NCBI RefSeq assembly: GCF_007752135.1
Contig: NZ_CP036298.1
Span: 5,890,859 to 5,954,858 of the forward strand
Source of the DNA: Aureliella helgolandensis
Lineage (GTDB): Bacteria > Planctomycetota > Planctomycetia > Pirellulales > Pirellulaceae
Direction: 5' to 3'
Length of the DNA stretch: 64,000 nucleotides
Made by a program: the position numbers and the translations under genes. Below the pieces are notes generated by a model. The model made no database searches. It was not told the origin of the DNA and was given only the letters and a program-made list of their open reading frames with translations. This document shows, one piece after another, positions 1 to 8,394 of this stretch (position 1 is its first letter; each line of letters opens with the position of its first letter).

Positions 1-1
1 C

Positions 2-106
2 ACCGCCGATGGTGCGGTGGTTGCGGCAATCCTTCCGACTCGCGGGGCGGTGTACGATGTCGGCAAGCCGGTAAGAATGGCAGAAGAAGTTGGTGCTCCA
101 GCGTAG
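2..106 (+). CDS. C-terminal fragment of a gene cut by the window edge
   Basis: An open frame enters from the left edge and reads 34 codons to a TAG at 104-106. The peptide ends in TRGAVYDVGKPVRMAEEVGAPA. It has ordinary composition and no stop until the end, which fits the tail of a plus-strand gene whose body lies outside the window. I do not recognise the family and the fragment is too short to assign a function. Confidence 0.45.
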   Translation, partial: TADGAVVAAILPTRGAVYDVGKPVRMAEEVGAPA

Positions 107-170
107 TGCTCGCAGCAATTTATGGGCTTCTAGCAAAACGCCCATTCCATCGCTAAGCCGTAGGACACCG

Positions 171-281
171 GCGGATTCCAAGCACAAACTGCCGCGTGAG
201 CAAGGAGGAGTGTCTGCTACAGGTTGATTGTGGGTGGCGTCTTCAGGGTGAAACCCAAAAACGCTCTCGAATCAACAAGCC
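171..281 (+). repeat. Dispersed ~110-bp intergenic element, copy R1
   Basis: This spacer holds the core CTGCCGCGTGAGCAAGGA (about 189-206), then CTACAGGTTGATTG, and ends near TCAACAAGCC (272-281). The same order of blocks occurs at 9733-9846, 45982-46090 and 61491-61605. The left terminal repeat is degenerate here. The copy lies downstream of the minus-strand gene that ends at 326. Confidence 0.6.
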
Positions 282-325
282 GTTGCTTGCCCGGCTTTAG
301 TCTTGCGATCTATCCCCGCGGTTCA

Positions 326-1357
326 TTACTGGAATTGGCCGGCGGAGGGCTGCTGTGCCGAACGCTGTGGAGGAGCCTGCCCAGATGCTGGATTCCCAGC
401 TTGCAAATCAGCTTGCGGAGGAATGTAGGGCTCTTCGACCACTTCCCAGTCATTTCCCAGCTTAGTGGGAATGAAGGATTTTCCAAATGCACCGGCAATT
501 GCATCCAGAACTCCATTCGATTTACGATTGGAGAATTGGTACACCTCGCGATGCTCTTGCGAAGGAGACCAGTTGGGTAGGAACACGATTAGAGCCATCG
601 GCAGCGAGTCATTGCGATCCAAGATCACTTGCACTCGCGAGTAGTTCCCGGCATCGTTGGCGCTCTTCGGCCAAACTTCGATCCACAGCTCGTTTTCGGG
701 GCGTCCTGCCGGAAATAGCGGACGAGCCCAGTAGCGTTGTTTGATCTCAGCCGCCTTGACACCAAACAGGAAAGGCAACGGGCTGCGGTAAACTTCCTTG
801 CCGCGACTTTCTGGGGAAAGTTGGATTCGGGTGGCCTTTTTCTCGTTGTGGTCTAGCACGTGAACCCACTCCCCATCGCAAATCCAATGCTCACCGTATG
901 GATGGGTAGGATCAACACGGTATTCATAGGGAGGCGTTTTTTTGGAAACTGTTTCCACTTTGTCCACACGGAATTCACCCTTGCCGGGATCCATAAACTT
1001 AATGAATCCGGTAGCTTGACTCATGTGAGCGTCTGGCAGATTGCCAGGATCAAACTGAAAGCGTTGAAATTCGCACTGATAGCGTTTGATGGCCGCAGTT
1101 CGTTGCTCCCACACCATCAAGACTTGGTCGAGAAACGACTGCTCTTGCTGCGATAGCTCAGGAAAGGGTTGTTGAGCGACTTGCGCAATGCCCGCCTGGA
1201 CCGCTTGCTCGGCGCTCATCAGAGGCACCCGCTGCTGTTGTTCACCTGCCGGTGGGGCAGCGACTTGCGCGATACAACACGCAGGGTTTACGAGAACACT
1301 AGTCGTTACGACGCTAACCCAAACGGTAAAGCGAATGGTATTCCTAATCATCTGCAT
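326..1357 (-). CDS. Secreted planctomycete protein, TIGR03009-like
   Basis: A 343-residue protein with an N-terminal signal segment (about residues 1-30, ending near CCIAQ), a Gln/Pro-rich linker, then a conserved-looking domain that begins around LSQQEQSFLDQVLMVWEQRTAAIKRY and contains ICDGEWVHVLDHNEKKATRIQL. That pattern (coiled start, tracking of outer strands, a lipoprotein-carrier-like beta sheet) matches the planctomycete-only family TIGR03009 as I know it. Its function is unknown. The C-terminus is Pro/Gln-rich. It starts at ATG 1357, with a second in-frame ATG two codons later. It stands alone, transcribed away from the hemolysin III-like gene. Confidence 0.75.
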   Translation of the reverse strand: MQMIRNTIRFTVWVSVVTTSVLVNPACCIAQVAAPPAGEQQQRVPLMSAEQAVQAGIAQVAQQPFPELSQQEQSFLDQVLMVWEQRTAAIKRYQCEFQRFQFDPGNLPDAHMSQATGFIKFMDPGKGEFRVDKVETVSKKTPPYEYRVDPTHPYGEHWICDGEWVHVLDHNEKKATRIQLSPESRGKEVYRSPLPFLFGVKAAEIKQRYWARPLFPAGRPENELWIEVWPKSANDAGNYSRVQVILDRNDSLPMALIVFLPNWSPSQEHREVYQFSNRKSNGVLDAIAGAFGKSFIPTKLGNDWEVVEEPYIPPQADLQAGNPASGQAPPQRSAQQPSAGQFQ

Positions 1358-1553
1358 CTTCCCTGACGCGATTTCACTAGTTGACTATTGCAGCAACTGC
1401 TGCTGGCCGACGGATAGTAGCAGGTGGTGTCGGAAGTCCCTAGATGAATTTCGACAATTCGAGCCATTTCAGCTCGCCGATCGCTACAAACTGCCTATGC
1501 TAGCACTCCAACCGCCTCAGCAAATTATCTAGACCGCCGTGAGAAACAATGCG

Positions 1554-2246
1554 ATGAGTTCAACCGCGGAAACCGGCCCCCCCAAGCAGCCCCAATCGAT
1601 CGACGAAGCAGTCGAAAAAGTCGATTATGTGAGCCTACGCGATGAAACGGCTAATGTCCTGACCCACGGGATCGGAGTTGTTTTAAGCCTAGTGGCCATG
1701 CTCTACTTCTGGAACTTGGCAGCCGACCAGCATCCTGGATTGCGTTGGTCCTGCGTGATCTTCACCATTTCCATGGCGACCGTCTACCTCTTTTCGACGC
1801 TCTCCCACGCCGTGCAGACGCCGCTGTGGCGGAACCGCATGAGAGCTTGGGACCAAGGCACAATCTATCTTCTAATTGTTGGCACCTACACTCCCTTTAT
1901 TTGGCAAGGAAGCCCCACTGGCTACCGCACCCTGCTGCTGGTTCTGGTCTGGACCGCGGGCCTTGCTGGCTTTTATTCCAAGGTATTGGCCAAACATCGC
2001 ATCAACGGCATTTCGACGGTGTCGTACGTCCTATTGGGATGGCTGCCCGCCATTCCCCTCTTTGCCCACACACCCTGGATTTGTTTCGGCTGGATGATAG
2101 GTGGTGGCGTGTGCTACTCGGCTGGCATCTTCTTCCTGATGCGGAGTCACCTCTTCACGTACGCGCATGCCATCTGGCACATCATGGTCATGCTGGGATC
2201 AGCCTGCCATTGCTACGCCATCTACCTATTACTGCAACGTATTTAG
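1554..2246 (+). CDS. Hemolysin III / PAQR-family membrane protein
   Basis: A protein of about 230 residues with seven hydrophobic segments, typical of the HlyIII/YqfA branch of PAQR proteins. The family motif region near the N-terminus reads RDETANVLTHGIG, a segment YLFSTLSHAV contains the conserved Ser and His, and the C-terminal part contains HAIWHIMVMLGSACHCYAI with the metal-binding His residues. PAQR proteins are inner-membrane metal-dependent hydrolase-like proteins; the bacterial role is poorly defined and a haemolytic function should not be assumed. The frame opens at GTG 1539; I prefer ATG 1554 (MSSTAETG), but the choice is uncertain because neither has a clear ribosome binding site. 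Confidence 0.85.
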   Translation: MSSTAETGPPKQPQSIDEAVEKVDYVSLRDETANVLTHGIGVVLSLVAMLYFWNLAADQHPGLRWSCVIFTISMATVYLFSTLSHAVQTPLWRNRMRAWDQGTIYLLIVGTYTPFIWQGSPTGYRTLLLVLVWTAGLAGFYSKVLAKHRINGISTVSYVLLGWLPAIPLFAHTPWICFGWMIGGGVCYSAGIFFLMRSHLFTYAHAIWHIMVMLGSACHCYAIYLLLQRI

Positions 2247-2412
2247 CGTGTCCAAAGGGGCCCAAACCACGCACTCCGTGGTGTCGACGCGAGGCAGCCC
2301 ATAGCGGCAACAGAGTGCTGCGTCCCCGCCAATGTCCATCCCCGCCTAAGTCACCGTGAGTGGTCAATTTTCTGCGGGCGCTGGATGCTACAGGACTTTA
2401 CAAGATTGGCAT

Positions 2413-3222
2413 TCACGGGGTTGGCAACCAGAGCTTGGCTGCTTGTCGAGATTGCCCCAGGATCTGCTCGTATTTGAGATGCTCGACATCCTGACCAACC
2501 ACTTCAATCTCGTAGAAGCCGCGGTAGCCGTTCTTCTGAAACGTCGAGACGATATTGGCTAGTGGAACGCGACCGTGCCCCAACAAACAACGATTTTGCT
2601 CACCGAGTGGCGCGTGCCGAGCATCTCCCAATTGCACGAGTCGCACGTAGGGCACAATTGATTCGAGCCACATCAGTGCCGCAGGATCCTGGGCAACATG
2701 GTAGCAGTCGAAGACAATCCCCAAGTGTGGATTGTCGATGCCTGCGATGATATCGAGACATTCCGGAATGGTATTTAGGAACGACCAATCGTAGGCACAG
2801 CCAACGTGCATGGGTTCCAGGGCCAACTGAACGCCGACCGCCTGAGCGGCTTCCGCCATGTGCCGCAGTGCAGTCCGAAGAATATTGTGTGCATGATTCC
2901 TGGTATGGCCAGCTCGTCCCCCGGTAATGACCGTCACAGTCTCAGCACCGATGTCGGCGGCTAACTGGATCGTATCGAAGGCATCGTGCATGCTCTCGCG
3001 GTAGCTACGCCCGTCGCTCCCAGTGAAGCCCCCCACCCAATGCAACGAGGAAATCCTTAACCCGTGCTCACGCAGCAGTTCGACTCCTTTCTCCTCACCA
3101 TAGTCGGCCAATTTCGGACGCCAAACTCCAATCGCTTCAAAGCCAGCTGCGTGATAGTTCAGCACATCTTCTTCAAAGGTCCACCGAAAAGTGGATAGTT
3201 CGTTGACTGAAAGTCGCAACAT
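2413..3222 (-). CDS. Sugar phosphate isomerase/epimerase (AP endonuclease 2-type TIM barrel)
   Basis: A protein of 269 residues from the preferred start MLRLSVNELSTFRWTFEEDV at 3222; the frame extends 31 codons further upstream, but that extension does not look like family sequence. It has the xylose-isomerase-like TIM-barrel pattern: a first strand and helix with FEAIGVWRPKL, LALEPMH with the metal-ligand Glu, GIVFDCYHVAQDP with Asp and His, LVQLGDARHAPLGEQNRCLLGHGRVPL, and FYEIEVVG near the end. Members isomerise or epimerise sugars or inositols; the substrate cannot be read from the sequence. It is a single gene with no operon partner. Confidence 0.8.
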   Translation of the reverse strand: MLRLSVNELSTFRWTFEEDVLNYHAAGFEAIGVWRPKLADYGEEKGVELLREHGLRISSLHWVGGFTGSDGRSYRESMHDAFDTIQLAADIGAETVTVITGGRAGHTRNHAHNILRTALRHMAEAAQAVGVQLALEPMHVGCAYDWSFLNTIPECLDIIAGIDNPHLGIVFDCYHVAQDPAALMWLESIVPYVRLVQLGDARHAPLGEQNRCLLGHGRVPLANIVSTFQKNGYRGFYEIEVVGQDVEHLKYEQILGQSRQAAKLWLPTP

Positions 3223-3456
3223 CCCTGCTACCGTTCGTCGAGTGTTAGTTGCCGAAAGCAAGCCGAAGAACCAAGACTCATGGTCGCCCCCAACTTGCTC
3301 GTCTACTGCAAACACAACCGCATTCGTGACTGGTTATATTTGCGAGTCGCATTTTGAGGAATCCAGCGCACAAAGTAAAGCGAACTAACCCATTCTATCC
3401 ACAAAAAAGTAACCTCGAAGCCTCTATGCTAGCAATTCCGAACTCCCTACTTCTGG

Positions 3457-3479
3457 AAAAAGGTGGCGGACACCTTCCT
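3457..3479. repeat. Degenerate copy of the 23-bp hairpin repeat
   Basis: Reads AAAAAGGTGGC then G then GACACCTTCCT, which differs at about four positions from the hairpin repeated at 11871-12635. It lies in the spacer between the isomerase and methyltransferase genes. Divergence of both arms suggests an old copy. Confidence 0.5.
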
Positions 3480-3557
3480 GGGCGAATGGGTTATTTACAA
3501 ACCCTCCATTTTAGCGCAAGGGTTACTCGCGAATCTCAGATGCAACACCTTGAATAA

Positions 3558-4439
3558 TTAAGGAGCGATTCCTCGGACGAAATAGCCCGCATCCAGCACT
3601 CGTCCGGCCAGATCCGTTAACCCCAAGCGGCCAACTGACAGATCGAGTGCGAGACCACTTGCCATCGCCTGCAGATCCTCATCAATCCAGCTTTGAATAT
3701 CCCATTCGTCAGGTTTTTCACTATGCCCCGTTACCAACAGTCGGGCTGTCTCCGTGGCTAACAATTGCAAACAATCGGCCAGCAGGGCAGGTAGATGCGA
3801 TTGCATATCCCACCGCACTCCACTGGGGCCATGCCCAAACGACGGTGGGTCCATCACCACGATGTCATAGCGGTTGCCGCGTTTAAGCTCGCGACGCACG
3901 AATTTTCGCGCATCCTCGACAATCCAACGGATGGGACGCTCCTGCAATTGACTAGCCTCCGCATTGCGTCTGGCCCAAGCAACAGCGGGAGAGGAGGCGT
4001 CGACATGCACAACTTCGATCCCGTGGGCAGCAAGCGCAAGCGTCGTGCCGCCCGTATAGCCAAACAAGTTGAGGGCTCGCAACGGGCGAGAGTAGGGCAG
4101 GGGAGCCTGTTGGGTGAGCCACTGCCAATTGACATGCTGCTCGGGAAAGAGGCCCACGTGGCCAAAGGGAGTCAGCTTTAGGCCGAACTCAATGTCCTGA
4201 TAGCGGGCTTCCCAAACTGGTAGCTCACGGGGCCCCGGTCCAATCGGCTTGCCACGCCGATCCAGCCGCAAGTCCGCTTTACTCCAGTCGACTTGCCCAT
4301 TGCGCTGGAAGCCTTCCGCAGCAGGGCAAGGCCGATCGAGAAGCTGCCCGCCTAGGCGTTCCAGCTTCCGACCACTCCCGAAATCGAGCAGTTGGTAGGA
4401 CTCGCGCGGCCACTGCCCCTCTGATTTAAAAACACTCAC
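3558..4439 (-). CDS. RlmI-like SAM-dependent rRNA methyltransferase without PUA domain
   Basis: A 293-residue class I methyltransferase related to the RlmI/RsmB-type (cytosine-C5) rRNA methyltransferases. Motif I is LFGYTGGTTLALAAHG (about residues 125-140), then EVVHVDASSPAVAWARRNA with the SAM-binding acidic residue, IVEDARKFVRREL, and the motif IV segment VMDPPSFGHG. The N-terminus goes straight into a short beta domain (LLDFGSGRKLERLGGQLLDRPCPAAEG) and lacks the PUA domain seen in full-length RlmI. It is 6 bp downstream of the SPFH gene and is probably co-transcribed with it. The exact rRNA target is unknown. Confidence 0.8.
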   Translation of the reverse strand: MSVFKSEGQWPRESYQLLDFGSGRKLERLGGQLLDRPCPAAEGFQRNGQVDWSKADLRLDRRGKPIGPGPRELPVWEARYQDIEFGLKLTPFGHVGLFPEQHVNWQWLTQQAPLPYSRPLRALNLFGYTGGTTLALAAHGIEVVHVDASSPAVAWARRNAEASQLQERPIRWIVEDARKFVRRELKRGNRYDIVVMDPPSFGHGPSGVRWDMQSHLPALLADCLQLLATETARLLVTGHSEKPDEWDIQSWIDEDLQAMASGLALDLSVGRLGLTDLAGRVLDAGYFVRGIAP

Positions 4440-4445
4440 TAGAGT

Positions 4446-5798
4446 TTAGCCGTTATCGACGCCGTAGAGTTGCTCTTCCATGCGATCGGCTTGCCAGGCA
4501 ATCGAAGTAATCGTGCGCGTTAGCTCCAAAGCGTCGGCCGTATCGACGAGCAGATTGGCCCGCAGTACCAAAAGATCGTTCCCTTCGGTGACTTGGATCG
4601 CAAAGGCACCATGAATAAGTTGCGCGTTGAATCGCAAGAGGGTAATTGCCTGCCCTGGTGAAAAACTGCCACATGAGGACCAGATGTTCATCACAGCATG
4701 GCCCGCATCATCTTGGCTTGAAAAATCAAGATGGACGCGTTGCTTACGGAGCGTCCCGACGGGCACAGTCAACGTCCACTGGCCCTCCGATGCTTCAATA
4801 TTCCACTGGGCGGAATCGGCCAATTGTCTCACCACGGTTTGCAGTCGTGAGACCGCATCGACGGGCGAGGCGAGTTGTGAAAAATCGAGCCCCACCGCGT
4901 TAGCGACGGAGCCAGTTGGCGGTGCTTGCTTCGGAGCAAATGCATCCACCGGAGCTGAAGCATTGGGTTGTTGCGCCTGCTGCATCATTCCCGGCAACAT
5001 CATGCCAATACCAGCCCCCATGCCTAGTTGGGCAGCACCAGCAGCGACACCTCCTCCAGCTCCAGACAGACCGTTGGCAGCTTGATAGAGGGTATAGGAT
5101 CTCATGTCACCGACCACGGTCATGCTCGATCTTGCGTCGATGGCCTTCTGCACTTCTTCCGGTGGCGAAACATTATTGATCACAAAATCGGTCAGCTCCA
5201 AACCGAATTTTTTGAACTGTCCGCCAATTTTGACGCGGGCTGCCGCAGACAACTCATCGAACTTGGCAGCCATTTGCAACAACCCCACATTGGCAGTTGC
5301 GAACAAATCGGACAGTCCCGACACGACCACGTCGCGTAGATAGTTGCCCACCTCTTCCGTCGTGACCTTGCCCTGCGTGCCGACTAATTCATTGATCAAC
5401 AAAGTTGCGTCTACGACACGGTAGGAATACTTACCAAATCCACGCAAACGCACGATGCCAAAATCGGGATCTTTCATCGTGATCGGTGAACGCGTTCCCC
5501 AACCCTGATCAATATAGCGATGCTTACCCACAAAATAGACACACGCTTGGAACGGTGATTTTTCCCAAGGGATCGTTAGTACGCGTCCAAGAATCGGGAT
5601 ATTCGCAGTCGTCAAGGTGTGACGCCCCGGACCAAAGCTGTCCATCGCGCGACCATCACGAAAAAAGACAGCTTCTTGGTTTTGCTGCACAATCAACTGG
5701 GCTCCCGACTGAATTGCAGCCGTTCCAAACTCGGGAACACGGGCCACCAGCGAACGGCCGGTTTGATCGATGTAGTCAATGACTTCCAAACGGAACAT
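4446..5798 (-). CDS. SPFH-domain protein (YdjI / virion-core-like)
   Basis: A 450-residue protein. Residues about 1-240 form an SPFH (stomatin/prohibitin/flotillin) domain with EFGTAAIQSGAQLIVQQNQEAVFFRDGRAMDSFGPGRHTL, the typical start of the cytosolic YdjI-type branch, followed by the helical LRDVVVSGLSDLF segment. A low-complexity Gly/Ala/Met/Pro linker (GAGGGVAAGAAQLGMGAGIG) leads to a C-terminal domain of about 140 residues (QTVVRQLADSAQWNIEASEGQWTLTVPVGTLRKQRVHLDFSS) that I do not recognise. There is no signal peptide or transmembrane segment, so it probably assembles on membranes from the cytoplasm. Neighbours are a small helical protein upstream and an rRNA methyltransferase downstream. 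YdjI-type SPFH proteins are linked to membrane stress; a role here is inference. Confidence 0.8.
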   Translation of the reverse strand: MFRLEVIDYIDQTGRSLVARVPEFGTAAIQSGAQLIVQQNQEAVFFRDGRAMDSFGPGRHTLTTANIPILGRVLTIPWEKSPFQACVYFVGKHRYIDQGWGTRSPITMKDPDFGIVRLRGFGKYSYRVVDATLLINELVGTQGKVTTEEVGNYLRDVVVSGLSDLFATANVGLLQMAAKFDELSAAARVKIGGQFKKFGLELTDFVINNVSPPEEVQKAIDARSSMTVVGDMRSYTLYQAANGLSGAGGGVAAGAAQLGMGAGIGMMLPGMMQQAQQPNASAPVDAFAPKQAPPTGSVANAVGLDFSQLASPVDAVSRLQTVVRQLADSAQWNIEASEGQWTLTVPVGTLRKQRVHLDFSSQDDAGHAVMNIWSSCGSFSPGQAITLLRFNAQLIHGAFAIQVTEGNDLLVLRANLLVDTADALELTRTITSIAWQADRMEEQLYGVDNG

Positions 5799-5869
5799 AA
5801 CAGGTCTCTAGATAGAAAGGAGCCGCGTGAAGTGGCGCAGAGAATTCAATACAGGACTGCCGCTCAGCG

Positions 5870-6370
5870 CTAAGCAGCTTTTAATAGCTCAGTGCGACGA
5901 TCGATCCGCGTCTGCAGTAGCGTCAGAACCTCGCGCATACCAGCGACGTCCAACTGCCCCGCATCTTCCGTCGCGGCGCGGGCGAATGCATCCAAACGAT
6001 CCACCAGCGAAACCATATTTTGGTCGAGCTCTACGATCTTTCCGAGGAGTTCGGCATCCACGGTGCGGCTATTGAACCACCCCGAATATCCCTCCACCGC
6101 AGCAGTCAAACGGTTTCGCGCTAGTTCCACCGACTGCCGAATTTCTTCAACCTTCAGGGGACTCTCTAAGTCGCCCCCCGCTACTGCATTGGCTCCCACT
6201 TGGTCCAGTGCAGCCTTGCAATCGTTCAATCGCTTAGAGAGAAACTCACGGGCTAAGCGATCATCCTGTCGGCGAGACTCTTGAGTACGATAAGCCCCAT
6301 ATCCGGGCAACAGCTGCAACAAATCGTTGAGTATGGAATCTTGGTCACTCACAGTGTTTTCCCTATGCAT
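5870..6370 (-). CDS. Helical hypothetical protein upstream of the SPFH gene
   Basis: A 166-residue soluble protein, mostly alpha-helical by composition, with heptad-like stretches (LAREFLSKRLNDCKAALDQVG, VEEIRQSVELARNRLTAAVEGYSGWFNSRTV, LGKIVELDQNMVSLVDRLDAFARAA). No enzyme motif is visible. It lies 71 bp upstream of the SPFH gene on the same strand and may be expressed with it, so it could be a cytosolic partner of the SPFH assembly; that is inference. I do not recognise the family. Start ATG 6370; an in-frame GTG eight codons later is possible. Confidence 0.6.
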   Translation of the reverse strand: MHRENTVSDQDSILNDLLQLLPGYGAYRTQESRRQDDRLAREFLSKRLNDCKAALDQVGANAVAGGDLESPLKVEEIRQSVELARNRLTAAVEGYSGWFNSRTVDAELLGKIVELDQNMVSLVDRLDAFARAATEDAGQLDVAGMREVLTLLQTRIDRRTELLKAA

Positions 6371-6432
6371 TTCTTGAGTACTGAGCTCTCGGGTAGGCCG
6401 CGGAACGGAGCCATTCCAACTACAACGCTAAA

Positions 6433-6921
6433 TCAATTCACCAACCTACCGTTGGGCTTAATAAATTTCCACTTGCTCTCGGGCGTCCCAGCCCGCTCAG
6501 GCATCTCAAGCTGTCCGGTGGCCCAAGCCCAGAAGAAGTCGGGCACACTTGGAAGTAGATCGTGCCGATCTAGTAATTCAGACGCGGTTAGCCACATCCA
6601 CTCGGACACTTCGGCGGGATTGGCAATGGGTTGGGAATTTTCATGCCGCTCCACGAGCACCCATTCTAGCAATGTTCCCCATGAAGTACGATTTTGGAAG
6701 ACATGTCGGACGGCGGTTGCATCGAGAGATAGCTCTTCCTTCAACTCGCGCACAATCGTTTCTTCCGGCTGCTCCCCGATCTCAATCGTCCCTCCCGCAA
6801 AGCAGAGCATATTGGGCGCGCGGACCAGACGGCTGCGACGAATCACTAAGAACTTTTCATCTTCCACTAAAACGGCAACCGCTCCATGCGACGGCTTCCT
6901 GCGAACACTCTTGCTCATCAA
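6433..6921 (-). CDS. Nudix hydrolase
   Basis: A 162-residue protein with a complete Nudix box, GGTIEIGEQPEETIVRELKE followed by ELSL (about residues 43-66), matching Gx5Ex7REUxEExGU except that the last G is replaced. The box binds Mg2+ and catalyses hydrolysis of nucleoside diphosphates linked to another moiety. The start MMSKSVRRKPSHGAVAVLVEDEKFLVIRR and the C-terminal DFFWAWATGQL are compatible with a small housekeeping or MutT-like enzyme, but the substrate cannot be assigned. It lies 48 bp downstream of the hydroxyacid dehydrogenase on the same strand. Confidence 0.85.
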   Translation of the reverse strand: MMSKSVRRKPSHGAVAVLVEDEKFLVIRRSRLVRAPNMLCFAGGTIEIGEQPEETIVRELKEELSLDATAVRHVFQNRTSWGTLLEWVLVERHENSQPIANPAEVSEWMWLTASELLDRHDLLPSVPDFFWAWATGQLEMPERAGTPESKWKFIKPNGRLVN

Positions 6922-6969
6922 ACACTCATTTCCGTTGCCATTCCACTACCGTTACCGAGTCCGACCATT

Positions 6970-7935
6970 CTACACTGCAAAAGGAAGTGGCGAACCTGCT
7001 AAACCGGCTAAAAGATTCCGGGCAGCGCGCTCTGCCATCGCATCGCGAGCCGCCAGGGTTGCACTTCCGATATGAGGCACCACTAGGCAATTGTCCAGTT
7101 TGAGCAGAGGATCGCTAGTTGGTAGCGGCTCAGGCGTGCAAACATCCAGCCCAGCTCCGAAAATCCGCCGCGTTCGCAAGGCCCCCTCTAAAGCCTCTTG
7201 ATCGACAATCTCGCCCCGCGCCGTATTCACCAGCACGGCCGTCGGCTTCATGAGCTCGAATTCCGCAGCGCCGATCAGATGTCGAGTCTCGGTGCTCAGG
7301 GGGACATGCAAACTGACAAAATCGCTATCTGCCAATAGTTCAGCAAGTGGCACATGGCGGCCACCAAGCTGGGCGTCGACCAGCGGCTTAGTAGTGCGTG
7401 CGGTGTAGCGCAGCTGCATCCCCCACCCACCGACCATACGCCTTGCAACCGCTTCGCCGATCCTGCCCATTCCGACGATCCCCAGCGTTTTGCCTTGGAG
7501 CTCTAACCCCATCCAGCCGAGCGGTTCCCAGGTTGTCCATTCGCCGCTACGAACGGCACGCTCGCCTTCCTTGAGTCGCCGTGCCACGGACAACAGCAAG
7601 GCGATGGCAATGTCCGCCGTAGCATCGGTCAACACGTCGGGAGTGTTGCCAACCGCAATCTGGCGATTTCGAGCTTCGGCAATCTCAATGTTGTTGTAAC
7701 CCACAGCAAAATTGCTGATGACTTTCAGGTTTGGGCCGGCCGCGTCGAGCACCTCCGCATCGATCCGATCACTTAAGAGACTCAGAATTCCTGCGCAGCC
7801 CTTAACACCTTCCAGCAATTCCTGGCGCGTCGGTGGCAACTCCCCGGCATGCTGCCGAAGCTCAGCATGCCCCTCTAACAACTGGGTGGCAATCGCAGGA
7901 AGCTGCCGCGCGATGTATACGATTGGTTTTGTCAT
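6970..7935 (-). CDS. D-2-hydroxyacid dehydrogenase (glyoxylate/hydroxypyruvate reductase type)
   Basis: A 321-residue NAD(P)-dependent dehydrogenase of the GhrB/SerA superfamily. The nucleotide-binding motif is GKTLGIVGMGRIGEAVARRM (about residues 147-166). The catalytic triad is visible as Arg in NTARGEIVD, Glu in LDVCTPEPLP and His in PHIGSAT. Members reduce glyoxylate or hydroxypyruvate, or oxidise other D-2-hydroxyacids. It sits 10 bp downstream of the Rrf2 regulator gene and forms the third gene of the cysH unit, so it is probably co-regulated with sulfate reduction; the metabolic link is not obvious. Confidence 0.88.
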   Translation of the reverse strand: MTKPIVYIARQLPAIATQLLEGHAELRQHAGELPPTRQELLEGVKGCAGILSLLSDRIDAEVLDAAGPNLKVISNFAVGYNNIEIAEARNRQIAVGNTPDVLTDATADIAIALLLSVARRLKEGERAVRSGEWTTWEPLGWMGLELQGKTLGIVGMGRIGEAVARRMVGGWGMQLRYTARTTKPLVDAQLGGRHVPLAELLADSDFVSLHVPLSTETRHLIGAAEFELMKPTAVLVNTARGEIVDQEALEGALRTRRIFGAGLDVCTPEPLPTSDPLLKLDNCLVVPHIGSATLAARDAMAERAARNLLAGLAGSPLPFAV

Positions 7936-7945
7936 GATTCACTTC

Positions 7946-8371
7946 TTAAATGTAGAACATGCTGTCGGCAGTGTCTTCAATTCGCAACAGCAAGTCCCCC
8001 AACGACACCCTTTTCAATGCGGCCAAGACCTGTCGATCCAGATCTTCCCAGATTTCCAGCACGACGCTCGACAGCTCACTCGTCGTTTCTCCGCAGCCAC
8101 TGGTTGAAGAGGCACCACACACCGCTTCGACAATTTCTGCAACCACGATTTGGTTCGGCATACGGCTGAGTTGAAATCCTCCGTTGGCCCCCCGCGTGCT
8201 CGTAATTAAGCCGGCCGCGCGAAGCTGCTGCATGATCTGCCCCAGGAACTGGCTGGGAATACCATGCTCGCCGGCAATCACTCGGGCAGGCAGCAGCTCA
8301 CGCTCCTCATATTTCTGCGCCAACGCCAACATCGCGAGCGTCGCGTAGTGTGCTTTAACAGGCAACTGCAT
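7946..8371 (-). CDS. Rrf2-family transcriptional regulator
   Basis: A 141-residue Rrf2 protein. The winged helix spans about residues 1-65 with the signature QLRAAGLITSTRGANGGFQLSRMPNQIVVAEIVEAV. It has the Cys positions used for Fe-S binding by IscR-like members, but with altered spacing (VCGASSTSGCGETT). It could be an Fe-S sensor like IscR or a cysteine-metabolism sensor like CymR; position right behind cysH favours control of sulfur assimilation. It starts 23 bp after cysH. An IscR/Rrf2-like operator lies at the cysH promoter (9321-9352), so the regulator probably controls its own operon. Confidence 0.88.
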   Translation of the reverse strand: MQLPVKAHYATLAMLALAQKYEERELLPARVIAGEHGIPSQFLGQIMQQLRAAGLITSTRGANGGFQLSRMPNQIVVAEIVEAVCGASSTSGCGETTSELSSVVLEIWEDLDRQVLAALKRVSLGDLLLRIEDTADSMFYI

Positions 8372-8394
8372 CGGTTGATTCTCCCTCTACAAAG

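Noticed and set aside
6281-7075. 264-codon plus-strand frame across the Nudix gene
   Set aside because: It is the antisense shadow of the Nudix and dehydrogenase genes, with no family likeness.
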